Source: Caballeronia hypogeia
Lineage (GTDB): Bacteria > Pseudomonadota > Gammaproteobacteria > Burkholderiales > Burkholderiaceae
DNA length: 64,000 bases
Assembly: GCF_001544875.2 (NCBI RefSeq)
Contig: NZ_FCOA02000004.1
Coordinates: forward strand, 1-64,000
Direction of reading: 5' to 3'
The notes under the pieces are model-generated. The model had not been told where the DNA came from, did no database searches, and saw nothing but the letters and a program-made list of their open reading frames with translations. A program made the position numbers and the translations under genes. The number at the start of each line of letters is the position of its first letter. Position 1 is the first letter of the stretch. Positions 1-7,855 of the stretch are shown here, piece by piece.

Positions 1-29
1 GCTGTTGATACTGAGTTCTTTCGTGCATC

Positions 30-57
30 GCAACACCTTATACGAAACAGGTGTTGC
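30..57. repeat. Perfect 9-bp inverted repeat, operator-like
   Basis: The arms GCAACACCT (30-38) and AGGTGTTGC (49-57) are exact reverse complements separated by ten bases. There is no following T-run on the plus strand, so it does not look like an intrinsic terminator. The spacing resembles a dimeric repressor operator, but no gene starts immediately beside it within the window; the target would be a gene left of position 1. Confidence 0.35.
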
Positions 58-813
58 ACTTCAGATTTGAGGCCGCCGAGCCTTATAATCCGTCGAAGGT
101 ATCTCACCCATCAGCGAGCGCTTAAAGCAAGGCCATGGCTTGCTTGACGGACTCTGGTGATTGTGCGCGACTACTCGTAGGGCATAGAAAAACGGATGTT
201 CCCATCGAGGACAGTGCGATAAAAATAATGCGCAGAATGAAACCGCAGCTTGTCCCGTTTTCCATGATGTCGCGCTCCAATTGGCGTTGCGGATCGCGTG
301 GGGCGGAGACCTGCCCATGACGGGCAGGAATGTCGTCCTCTCATACGCGAATGGCCGTTGTGCCTTTGCTAGCGGCCAGTGACATTGCGCCGAATTGACG
401 GGCCGTTGTAGGTCGATCGTCGGCCCATGTGCCACCGCGCAATCTAGCGGATCGCGCTCGCGCATTCGCACCGTCAGCGACGCGAGGAACGCCGCCACGC
501 AATGGTCCAGAAGGACCGCACCGCTCTCGCGTTCGTTCGATACCAATAATTTCGTCCGCTTCGCTGATCATGTTTGACGAGACTTGGCGGTGTCGTGCCG
601 GACACAAACCCCACGCCAATGCAAACGACGAGCAACGCAAGAAGCGACTGCAGCCATCCCCGTTTTTTGGGGCTTTTCAGAATCCCCCGCTCTTGCCCAC
701 GCGATATTCGGTGACTGAAAGCGTCGTTAAGCTGTCTGTAATACACATAAGACATCGTATGAGAGATGGCTGTTTTGGAAAACCTTTTCCTATCTCTCTT
801 TGCTGCGATGCAC

Positions 814-828
814 CCCTTTAATAAAGGG
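814..828. repeat. Short AT-rich palindrome upstream of uronate genes
   Basis: CCCTTT (814-819) and AAAGGG (823-828) are separated by three bases, about 150 bases upstream of the uronate dehydrogenase start. It may be part of the promoter or operator region. Function is not established from the sequence. Confidence 0.25.
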
Positions 829-867
829 TTAACACTTGGTTGAGGTCCACCAAGGAGTCGTGAGATA

Positions 868-881
868 GTACGTCATCGTAC
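868..881. promoter_or_regulatory. Candidate operator of the uronate dehydrogenase operon
   Basis: The palindrome GTACG-N4-CGTAC (868-881) lies 95 bases upstream of the ATG at 977. GntR/FadR-family and LacI-family repressors of sugar-acid genes commonly bind short palindromes of this layout in this position. No regulator gene is encoded nearby, so the regulator would act from elsewhere. The assignment is inference from symmetry and location. Confidence 0.35.
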
Positions 882-976
882 AACGTTTAACTGATTGCGC
901 GTACGCCGATACCAGCGGCGCTGTTGGCCCACATCGCCCGCTAGCCCGCTCCCGTGCAAGCTCGAAAGGAAATCCT

Positions 977-1813
977 ATGAAGAAGATCGCCCTCAGCGGC
1001 GCCGGTGGCCAACTCGGTTCGGTCGTCCGCGCTGCGTTCGTCGCGCGTGGTACGCCGCTGCGTTCGGCCGCAGGCTCGAAGGCGCTGACGCCTCTCATCG
1101 AAGGCGAGGATGTGATGCACGGCGATCTGCGCGATCCTGCAGTAGTGGATCGTCTGCTCGCAGGCGTCGATGTGTTGATCCACTTCGCCGGGACGAGCGT
1201 CGAGCGTCCGCTGCCCGAGATCATCGAAAACAACTTGCGCGGCCTGGTCGAAGTGTACGAAGGCGCGCGCCGGCAAGGCGTGAAGCGCATCATATTTGCG
1301 AGCTCGAATCATGCGATCGGCATGTATCCCGTCACCGAGCGTCTCGAACTCGACTGCGAACTGCGCCCGGACGGCTTCTATGGGTTGAGCAAGGTTTGGG
1401 GTGAGGCGCTGGCAAGAATGTATTGGGACAAGCACGGCATCGAGAGCATTTGCGTACGCATCGGCAGTTGTCTCGAGCGGCCCACCGAGCCGCGGCATCT
1501 CAGCACCTGGTTCGGTCATCGCGATCTGATGCATTTCCTCGATCGCTGCATCGAGGCGGATGACGTGGGCTTCCTGACCGTCTGGGGCGTTTCGGCCAAC
1601 GCACGCAGCTGGTGGGACAACAGCGGCGCCGCGCGTCTGGGTTATCAGCCGACACAAAACGCCGAGGACTACGCCGAGGAAATCCTCGCGGGTCCGAATC
1701 CGCTCGACGCGCTGGGTCAGCGTTTCCAGGGCGGCGGCTTTGTCGGCATCGATTATTCGCGCGACGATGCCGGCGCGGACGACCGGGCCGCCTCGGCGGC
1801 GAAGCGGGCCTGA
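977..1813 (+). CDS. udh: NAD-dependent uronate dehydrogenase
   Basis: This 278-residue protein is an extended short-chain dehydrogenase that probably oxidises D-galacturonate or D-glucuronate to the aldarolactone with NAD+, the first step of the oxidative uronate pathway in the cytoplasm. The Rossmann glycine motif GAGGQLG is at residues 8-14. The active-site pair is Y135 and K139 in YGLSK, and the preceding FASSNHAIG segment, together with RIGSC and LSTWF further on, is characteristic of bacterial Udh proteins. Length matches the family. The ATG is preceded by AAGGAAA at good spacing. A transporter of the hexuronate type follows after 29 bases, which supports a joint role in uronate uptake and oxidation. 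Sugar specificity cannot be read from the sequence. Confidence 0.85.
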   Translation: MKKIALSGAGGQLGSVVRAAFVARGTPLRSAAGSKALTPLIEGEDVMHGDLRDPAVVDRLLAGVDVLIHFAGTSVERPLPEIIENNLRGLVEVYEGARRQGVKRIIFASSNHAIGMYPVTERLELDCELRPDGFYGLSKVWGEALARMYWDKHGIESICVRIGSCLERPTEPRHLSTWFGHRDLMHFLDRCIEADDVGFLTVWGVSANARSWWDNSGAARLGYQPTQNAEDYAEEILAGPNPLDALGQRFQGGGFVGIDYSRDDAGADDRAASAAKRA

Positions 1814-1842
1814 ACAGTAGTGGACTTACGAGGAGACGTAGC

Positions 1843-3138
1843 ATGAAAATCAAAGGCATCCGCTGGTGGATGGTCAGCCTGGTCGCAGCCGGCCTCATCA
1901 TCAACTATCTGGCGCGAAACACGCTGTCCGTGGCCGCGCCGAGCCTGATGAAGGATCTCGGCATCACGACGGAGCAGTACGCGCACGTCGTCGTGGCGTG
2001 GCAGCTCTGCTATGCGTTCATGCAGCCGGTGGCCGGCTACCTGCTCGACACCGTCGGCACCAAGATCGGATTCGTGGCGTTCGCGCTCGCATGGTCGCTC
2101 GCATGCGCAGCCGCGGCGTGGTCGACGGGCTGGCGCAGCCTCGCTTTCTTCCGCGGCCTGCTCGGCGTGGCGGAGGCGGCGGGCATTCCGGCCGGCGTGA
2201 AGGCGACGAGCGAATGGTTCCCGGCGAAGGAGCGCTCGGTCGCAATCGGCTGGTTCAACATCGGCTCGTCGATCGGCGCGCTGCTGGCCCCGCCGCTCGT
2301 CGTGTGGGCGCTGATGCACGGAGAGTGGCAACTGGCGTTCGTGCTGGTCGGCGCGGCAGGCATCGTGTGGTGCGTGCTGTGGATGGCGCTTTACAAGCAT
2401 CCGCGCAAGCAGAAACTGCTGGGCGACGCGGAGCGCGATTACATCCTGAGCGGGCAAGAGGCCATGCACAGTGACGCAAGCGCCGCCACCAGGCGCAGTT
2501 GGTTCGCGATGCTGGGCAGCCGTGATTTCTGGGCGATCGGCATTCCGCGCATTCTCTCGGAACCGGCCTGGCAGACCTTCAACGCGTGGATTCCGCTCTA
2601 CATGATGACCGAGCGGCACATGAACCTGAAGGAAGTGGCGATGTTCGCCTGGATGCCATTCCTCGCCGCGGATATTGGCTGCGTGCTCGGCGGTTATCTC
2701 AGCCCGCTGTTCCACAAGTACGCGAAGGTCTCGTTGTTCACGTCGCGCAAGATGGTGTTCGTGGTCGGCGCACTTTGCATGATCGGACCGGCATGTGTCG
2801 GTCTGGTCGCAAGCCCCTATGCGGCGATTGCATTGCTCTGCGTCGGAGGCTTCGCTCACCAGACGTTGTCGGGTGCGCTTTACGCGATTACCTCCGACAT
2901 GTTCGGCAAGAACGAAGTCGCGACGGCAACCGGGATGGGCGGCATGGCGGGCTATCTCGGCGCAGCGGCGTTCACGGCGCTCTTTGGTGTGCTCGTGACC
3001 CAGGTCGGCTATAGCCCGCTGTTCGTGGTGCTGGCTGTATTCGATATCATCGCGGCCGGCGTGGTGTGCCTGCTGGCGAAGAGCGCGGACCGAACGCCCG
3101 AGCTTAATTGGGCGGGCGCCGACGCAGCGGCCAAGTAA
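1843..3138 (+). CDS. MFS transporter, hexuronate (ExuT-like) type
   Basis: This is a 431-residue major facilitator of the anion:cation symporter family, with about twelve hydrophobic segments in the inner membrane. The N-terminal part carries the NYLARNTLSVAAPSL region typical of ExuT/GarP-type sugar-acid symporters. The open frame extends further upstream, but that part is a shadow of the uronate dehydrogenase gene. The ATG at 1843 is chosen because GAGGAGA lies just before it and the first helix begins right after. It is 29 bases downstream of udh and almost certainly cotranscribed, so D-galacturonate or D-glucuronate is the likely cargo. Other sugar acids remain possible. Confidence 0.8.
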   Translation: MKIKGIRWWMVSLVAAGLIINYLARNTLSVAAPSLMKDLGITTEQYAHVVVAWQLCYAFMQPVAGYLLDTVGTKIGFVAFALAWSLACAAAAWSTGWRSLAFFRGLLGVAEAAGIPAGVKATSEWFPAKERSVAIGWFNIGSSIGALLAPPLVVWALMHGEWQLAFVLVGAAGIVWCVLWMALYKHPRKQKLLGDAERDYILSGQEAMHSDASAATRRSWFAMLGSRDFWAIGIPRILSEPAWQTFNAWIPLYMMTERHMNLKEVAMFAWMPFLAADIGCVLGGYLSPLFHKYAKVSLFTSRKMVFVVGALCMIGPACVGLVASPYAAIALLCVGGFAHQTLSGALYAITSDMFGKNEVATATGMGGMAGYLGAAAFTALFGVLVTQVGYSPLFVVLAVFDIIAAGVVCLLAKSADRTPELNWAGADAAAK

Positions 3139-3794
3139 GATTGCGGGTGAAGTGCCACGGGTTTCGTCCACGAAGGCGTGGCACTTGAAAGTGAATGGCG
3201 ACGCCAGCGTAGGCAAACGCACTCGGCTCATTCGGAGCCGGCGAAGCCAGAACGGAAGGCGAAACACAGCCGCCTGAGAACAACCGAATCTCGAACGACG
3301 GTACTGACCGACGTCGTTCGCCAGCATCGGCGCATCGCGAACGGCTGCCTAGGGCGGCTTTGACATAAGCAAGAGCCTCGCCGATCGGGACTTGGCTAGC
3401 AACCATCGAAATATTCGATCCTTCAGCGTGACACCCCCCGCAAGACTTCGCGACGCCTGCAACGCCGAATTGATGGCCTACGCGGGCTGTCCCGCGCGCG
3501 CCCCTTTGCGTTTCCATTTTTCTCGCCGGATTTGCAATCGAGAATGGGGAAAGCGCAACCATTCGTGCGTTATTTAAGGCGGTGGAGAAATCGCGTCACC
3601 CTGCATCGTTTCAAGCGCACCGGAGCGCGGCCGTCTTGCTTCAGCGTATCCATGAGGGCGATGAAGTAGTCAGGCTTTCGAAGTTGGATCAGGACACGCA
3701 ATCCGTCCCGGATGGCCTATCTTTATTGAGGACAAGCCTGCAAAGCCGCCTGTGAGATTTACAGGAAGCGATTCTGGGACGGAGGATAAGACCT
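3139..3794. other. Non-coding stretch, possible dispersed repeat
   Basis: About 650 bases carry no supportable gene. Frames on both strands are open over short distances but have no start signals or domains. The minus-strand reading of about 3150-3560 resembles phantom translations I associate with intergenic DNA of Burkholderia-group genomes, which would make it a dispersed non-coding repeat; this is recollection, not a search result. The start of the racemase-family gene and its promoter lie at the right end. Confidence 0.35.
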
Positions 3795-4577
3795 ATGTGG
3801 CAGCCTGATGGTTGGGGTGGAACGCGGATTGGCGTTCTTACGCCGCACGCCGACGTAAATCCAGAGTCCGAATTTAACGCGATGGCGCCGGCAGGGATCT
3901 CGATTCACGCCGCGCGCGTACCCTTGACGGTGTATAAGCCTGGCGGGGTTATGGAGCGGACTATTGCCGATGATCCTGTACGCGCGTTCGCCGATCCACC
4001 CTTTGTCGACGATGCTGCCGAGCTGCTCGCATCAGCGCCTCTTCACGCAATCGTCTACGCGTTCACTAGTAGTAGCTACGTCCGCGGCCGCGCCGATGAC
4101 GTCAACCTGAAACAACGTCTCGAGACCCGCACACGAGGCATTCCAGTGGTTATTTCGAGTGCAGCCGCGGTCGCGGCGCTGAAAGTCCTTAATGCGACGA
4201 AGCTCGCATTGGTCAGCCCACCATGGTTCTCGGCAGAAATGGACCAGCAGGGTGCCCGGTACTTTCAGGTTTCCGGATTCGACGTAGTGCACAATGAGCC
4301 TGCAGCGCTGTTATCTGATCAGCAGGCGATTCAACCCAGCGATCTATTCGAATGGGTCCGCACCCATACGCCCACGAGCGCCCAAGCTGTCTTTATCGGC
4401 GGCAACGGATTCCGCGCTGTCGGGATTATCAAGGCCCTCGAGGAAGCTCTCGGAATACCCATTCTTACCGCGAACCAGGTCTCGCTCTGGCAAGCCCTGT
4501 TGCTCTCTGGGTCGCAGGTGTCGGTCACCAACTATGGTCAGATATTCAATCATAGATCCCCGGTTGGAGCCGCGTAG
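3795..4577 (+). CDS. Asp/Glu racemase superfamily (maleate isomerase/AMDase-like), cysteine-free
   Basis: The 260-residue protein has the two-lobed pattern of the Asp/Glu racemase superfamily branch that includes maleate cis-trans isomerase and arylmalonate decarboxylase. It begins with a GTRIGVLTPHADVNPE segment and has the later TKLALVSP and PILTANQVSLW segments of that branch. Enzymes of the branch normally use one or two catalytic cysteines. Here the first site reads AFTSSSYV and the second reads IGGNGFR, and the whole protein contains no cysteine. It may use another residue, catalyse a different reaction, or be inactive. The ATG has GGAGG about nine bases upstream. The neighbouring downstream gene is a pseudogene, so context gives no substrate. 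Confidence 0.65.
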   Translation: MWQPDGWGGTRIGVLTPHADVNPESEFNAMAPAGISIHAARVPLTVYKPGGVMERTIADDPVRAFADPPFVDDAAELLASAPLHAIVYAFTSSSYVRGRADDVNLKQRLETRTRGIPVVISSAAAVAALKVLNATKLALVSPPWFSAEMDQQGARYFQVSGFDVVHNEPAALLSDQQAIQPSDLFEWVRTHTPTSAQAVFIGGNGFRAVGIIKALEEALGIPILTANQVSLWQALLLSGSQVSVTNYGQIFNHRSPVGAA

Positions 4578-4645
4578 CCGGAATCCCGCGCCAGACTGTG
4601 AGAGGCGCAGGGAGCATGGAAACCGTGCTCAGGCGCGGAAAAATT

Positions 4646-5659
4646 ATGCAGGCCACAACGTACGTGAAGTCTGACGGCGTATCGATTGCCTATCGAATTT
4701 CGGGCGAGACTGGGCCGACATTACTCCACATTCCGGGCGCCATCTCGAATCTTGCCCTCGAGCAGACGATTCCGAACCGCGTTCGTTACATAGAGCAGAT
4801 GTCGCGGTTCTGTCGTCCGGCCCGGTTCGACAAGCGCGGAACCGGTCTTTCCGACCGGAGTGCCTCGCCGCCGACGTTTGCTCAGCAGGTGCCGAACGAC
4901 TGGCGCTCCTGGGGCTTTCGCAAGGCGCCGCCGTGGCGATCCTTTACACGTTGGAGTTTCCGGAGCGCGTGACTCATCTCATTTTGGTCGATGGTGTCTG
5001 TTGCGGCGCATGCGATCCGTATCTTCCGATGACCGACACCAACAAGCTTGAGCATTGGCAGCAGTTTTTTGGGCTGATGCAGGAAGACTTTGAAGCGTTC
5101 ACTCTCGGGTTTGCGTCAGATCTGCGACCAGATGGTCGCCGCTTTCGAGGAGTTCCTCACTGGCGGTATTCACCACACCGCAGAACGGCGTTTCGCGACG
5201 CTTTGGTTCACAGACATCGTGAATCCGACCGAGCAGCAGCGCGCACGTGGGGATCGGGAGTGGCGCGCCACGCTGGAAGCGTACGAGGCGACGACGCGTC
5301 GGCTAGTGGGCCAGTTTGGAGGGCATGTAGTCGCCGACGAGGGAGATGGTGTGATGGCCGAGTTCCCGGCTGCGGGCGAATCGCTTCGAGCGGCTCGCCT
5401 GATTGTCGCTGCGGCTCGCGAGCAAAATATTTCTATCCGCGCAGGTCTACATGCAGGCGAACTCTACGAAGCCGGCGGCGAGCGGTTTGGAATCTGTATC
5501 AGCATAGCCGCGCGAGTAGCGGCGCAAGCAGGCGCCAATGAGGTGCTCGCCACCGAACTCGTTGAGGGCCTCGTGGAGGGATCCGATCTTTCTTTTGCGC
5601 CGCGCGGGGAATTCGACCTCAAGGGTGTAGGGATGCGGAGGCTCGCACAACTGGTCTAG
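4646..5659 (+). pseudogene. Broken alpha/beta-hydrolase and class III nucleotide cyclase fusion
   Basis: Three pieces in two reading frames line up with a known architecture, an N-terminal alpha/beta hydrolase followed by a class III adenylate/guanylate cyclase domain. Piece one (4646 to about 4888) contains the FDKRGTGLSDR motif. Piece two is in another frame from about 4891 and has LALLGLSQGAAVA, with the nucleophile-elbow serine, then EFPERVTHLILVDG. Piece three, from about 5090 in the first frame, is the cyclase: ATLWFTDIV, a DEGDGVMAEF segment, RAGLHAGE, IAARVAAQAG and a C-terminal RGEFDLKGVG. About a dozen residues are missing at the first junction, and most of the second half of the hydrolase is missing at the second, so this is not a simple sequencing slip. 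A short cyclase-only product from a start near 5090 cannot be excluded. Confidence 0.8.
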
Positions 5660-6028
5660 GGGTGTTGGAGACTCGTCTCGCGCGGAAAAGAAGTAGACGG
5701 TGACAAATCCACGCTCTGGCGCACGCGCGTTTTCCGGCCATCATGCGCCGCGGTCAGCGACTAAGTATCATTCGTCGGCTGCGCCTCAGACGTCCAAGGT
5801 CAGCTTCGCACTCGACAACCGCCAGTCGGTTTGGATGAGGTCGAGAGGCGGCTCAGGGTCGAACTCGCCTATTCGCATTGAGGGTGGCTGGCGTTCAACG
5901 CGGCGGCGATATGAATGGCCGGTTTCCTTCGTTCAACAGCCGTCCGAGCGCGGATCGATGAACATCGGTAAAGGCAGATAAGGGCGTTGGTCGCACTCGT
6001 GCAGCCCAGCAGTGAACAAACGTCAATG
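5660..6028. other. Intergenic stretch without a recognisable gene
   Basis: Some 370 bases lie between the hydrolase-cyclase pseudogene and the convergently transcribed diguanylate cyclase gene. A plus-strand frame at 5700-5981 lacks a domain and a ribosome binding site. No strong hairpin terminator was seen. The region may be decayed sequence belonging to the pseudogene neighbourhood. Confidence 0.4.
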
Positions 6029-7234
6029 CTAGGAGAAGCTTGCAACCGCTGACGCGATAGCCATTTCCTCCGCCGGCGAGACGCGGTTGCGTCCGCCGTG
6101 TTTCGCGCGGTAGAGCGCACCATCCGCACGCCGCACCAGTTCCTTAATGCTCGCCGCCTCCCCCTGCAGACTAGCCACGCCAATGCTGCATGTGTAGTCG
6201 GGTAGTTCGGTGTTTGTTTGCGAAGAGACCTGCAATCGGACAGAATCGGCCAGTACCAATGCATCGTGCAGGACGTAGCCCGGAAGCAGGGCGGCGAATT
6301 CTTCTCCGCCCCAACGAGCCAGTTGCGCCCCGTGTGGAAGGACGGCAGCGGCACGGGTTGCAAAGTCGACAAGTACATCATCCCCAATGGAATGACCATA
6401 CGTGTCGTTAACATGCTTGAAGTGGTCGATGTCGATCAACAAGAGCGAGAGAAACCCACCTTTGCGCGATGCAATCTGCAGGGCATCGGCATGCTCTCGG
6501 ACAAACGCACGACGATTTAGCAAACCGGTTAGCGGATCGACGAGCGACTGCTTTTCAAACTCGATCCGCAGGCGATTCATCGCCACGAGCATGAATCCCA
6601 CCGTTACGGCGAGTCCCATGAACGCGCCGCATCCTAGATAGATCTTCTGCATGAGATCGGTCGCAAGCAGTCCACCGGCCGATTTCGAGGCTTGAAGCGA
6701 CGTCCATATGCGCATGACTGTCACAATCGTCTGAATCAGAAACATCGCGCCGACAAATAGCGCGTGCTTGTCCTTGCGCCCAAACCCGAGCATGACATGT
6801 GCATGACGACCGTATAGATAGGCGAGTATGACGTTCGAACAAAGTGATCGGCCGGCACCCGTCGGATATATCCACGTCATGATTGCGAGCCCTGACGCGT
6901 CGATGACGAGCAGCAAAGCAATAAGACGCCACGACGGGCGAAGGCCGTAGAAGCGCTGGCTTCCGGCCAGCCATATTCCGATGCCACCGATGAGGAAGAC
7001 GTTGCCTGCGATGATCGAAAGCCAGTCAGGTACGCTGCCACGCAGCGACAGCACGATGACCGCTAGAGACTCGAGTAGCGCGCCGAGTGCCCAAAGTCCG
7101 ACGCCGCGAATATTGCGAGGAAAATTCCTCCTCATCGAGGACATCACGAGCGCTACCAGTCCGGGCATCACGGCCGACATTAAGAGGATGGTACGCAGAT
7201 CGAACGCGGGCATGCGAATGTATCGAGGGGGCAC
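6029..7234 (-). CDS. Membrane diguanylate cyclase (GGDEF domain)
   Basis: The 401-residue protein should make cyclic di-GMP from two GTP. Roughly residues 10-220 contain about six hydrophobic helices, suggesting an inner-membrane sensor of the seven-helix type without a recognisable ligand domain. The catalytic domain follows (about 230-390), with DPLTGLLNRR near its start, the metal-binding LLIDIDHFK segment and the active-site motif GGEEF at 309-313, a functional variant of GGDEF. The positions that form the RxxD inhibitory site before the motif are not conserved (Pro and Ala instead of Arg and Asp), so product inhibition through that site is unlikely. An internal ATG seven codons in is an alternative start. 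No EAL domain is present. Cyclic di-GMP commonly controls exopolysaccharide and adhesins, both encoded elsewhere in this window. Confidence 0.85.
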   Translation of the reverse strand: MPPRYIRMPAFDLRTILLMSAVMPGLVALVMSSMRRNFPRNIRGVGLWALGALLESLAVIVLSLRGSVPDWLSIIAGNVFLIGGIGIWLAGSQRFYGLRPSWRLIALLLVIDASGLAIMTWIYPTGAGRSLCSNVILAYLYGRHAHVMLGFGRKDKHALFVGAMFLIQTIVTVMRIWTSLQASKSAGGLLATDLMQKIYLGCGAFMGLAVTVGFMLVAMNRLRIEFEKQSLVDPLTGLLNRRAFVREHADALQIASRKGGFLSLLLIDIDHFKHVNDTYGHSIGDDVLVDFATRAAAVLPHGAQLARWGGEEFAALLPGYVLHDALVLADSVRLQVSSQTNTELPDYTCSIGVASLQGEAASIKELVRRADGALYRAKHGGRNRVSPAEEMAIASAVASFS

Positions 7235-7855
7235 GTTGTGCGTTAAACGGGGTTAGGTGCGCGGCACCGTTTCATCGCGCGGCGGCTAGTTTATCGGCAT
7301 CGGCTCGTGAGAACTTGAGGGTGATGATGCGCTCGAGAGAGATTGAAACATGCAACGCCCGCTACGAAGCGGAATGCAAGCCCGGTGGTCACGGACGGGG
7401 GACGCTTCCGCGCAGCTTAAGGAGCAGCCGATTGCGTTGCCGCTCACACTGCCGATGACGCGGTTGAAAGCAACGGACGTGCTGGACTTTCTTTCTAAAT
7501 CGATACTCACAACGTCTCTCTGTTAGCACGCAATTACCTCGGAGAGGTTCGGGAATTCGAACATTCGCTCGATCGCCCTCTGGCCTGCCGCTGGCCTTAA
7601 ACGTCCGCGCTCTTCATTGCGCGGGAGGCATGCAGCGCCGCTCCCGGCCACCTTGAGACGTTCGATCGCGAAACTCGAACGACCGCTTTCGATTGGCACC
7701 ACCCGGGAGTTTGTGGCATACCGCAGACAAATAGGCATTCACTTTTTCACTCCGGAGTAGGAGACTCCTTCGATTGAAAGCCGTGACCAATGTGCGCGTA
7801 ACATAGATGCGCTGATTGCCCCGGCAGTAGCCCAATGACGTGTAGAGAGGCGGAC
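7235..7855. other. Gene-free spacer between cyclase and kinase genes
   Basis: About 620 bases separate the divergent diguanylate cyclase and histidine kinase genes. Short frames on both strands show no domain, start signal or codon pattern that supports a gene. Promoters for both genes should lie here, but no clear -35/-10 pair or operator was recognised. Confidence 0.4.

Larger units (their letters stand above)
1..976. other. Gene-poor leader region before the uronate genes
   Basis: No convincing gene is visible in this stretch. Several short open frames overlap each other on both strands without ribosome binding sites or recognisable domains. One frame on the minus strand (755 to 474, 93 codons) contains a hydrophobic run near its middle that could be a single membrane helix, but it lacks a Shine-Dalgarno sequence and its C-terminus is arginine-rich junk, so it is not called. 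The region holds the inverted repeats listed separately and must contain the promoter of the uronate dehydrogenase gene. Confidence 0.5.

Noticed and set aside
39..48. Resemblance of TTATACGAA to a loxP arm
   Set aside because: Only eight or nine bases match, the second arm and spacer are absent, and no recombinase gene is nearby.
474..755. 93-codon minus-strand frame with one hydrophobic segment
   Set aside because: No ribosome binding site, no family, and an arginine-rich tail; could be revisited if conserved.
3104..3562. CGGCH heme-binding-like motif in a minus-strand frame
   Set aside because: The frame lacks a signal peptide and cytochrome pattern, and it overlaps the transporter gene; the motif is likely chance.
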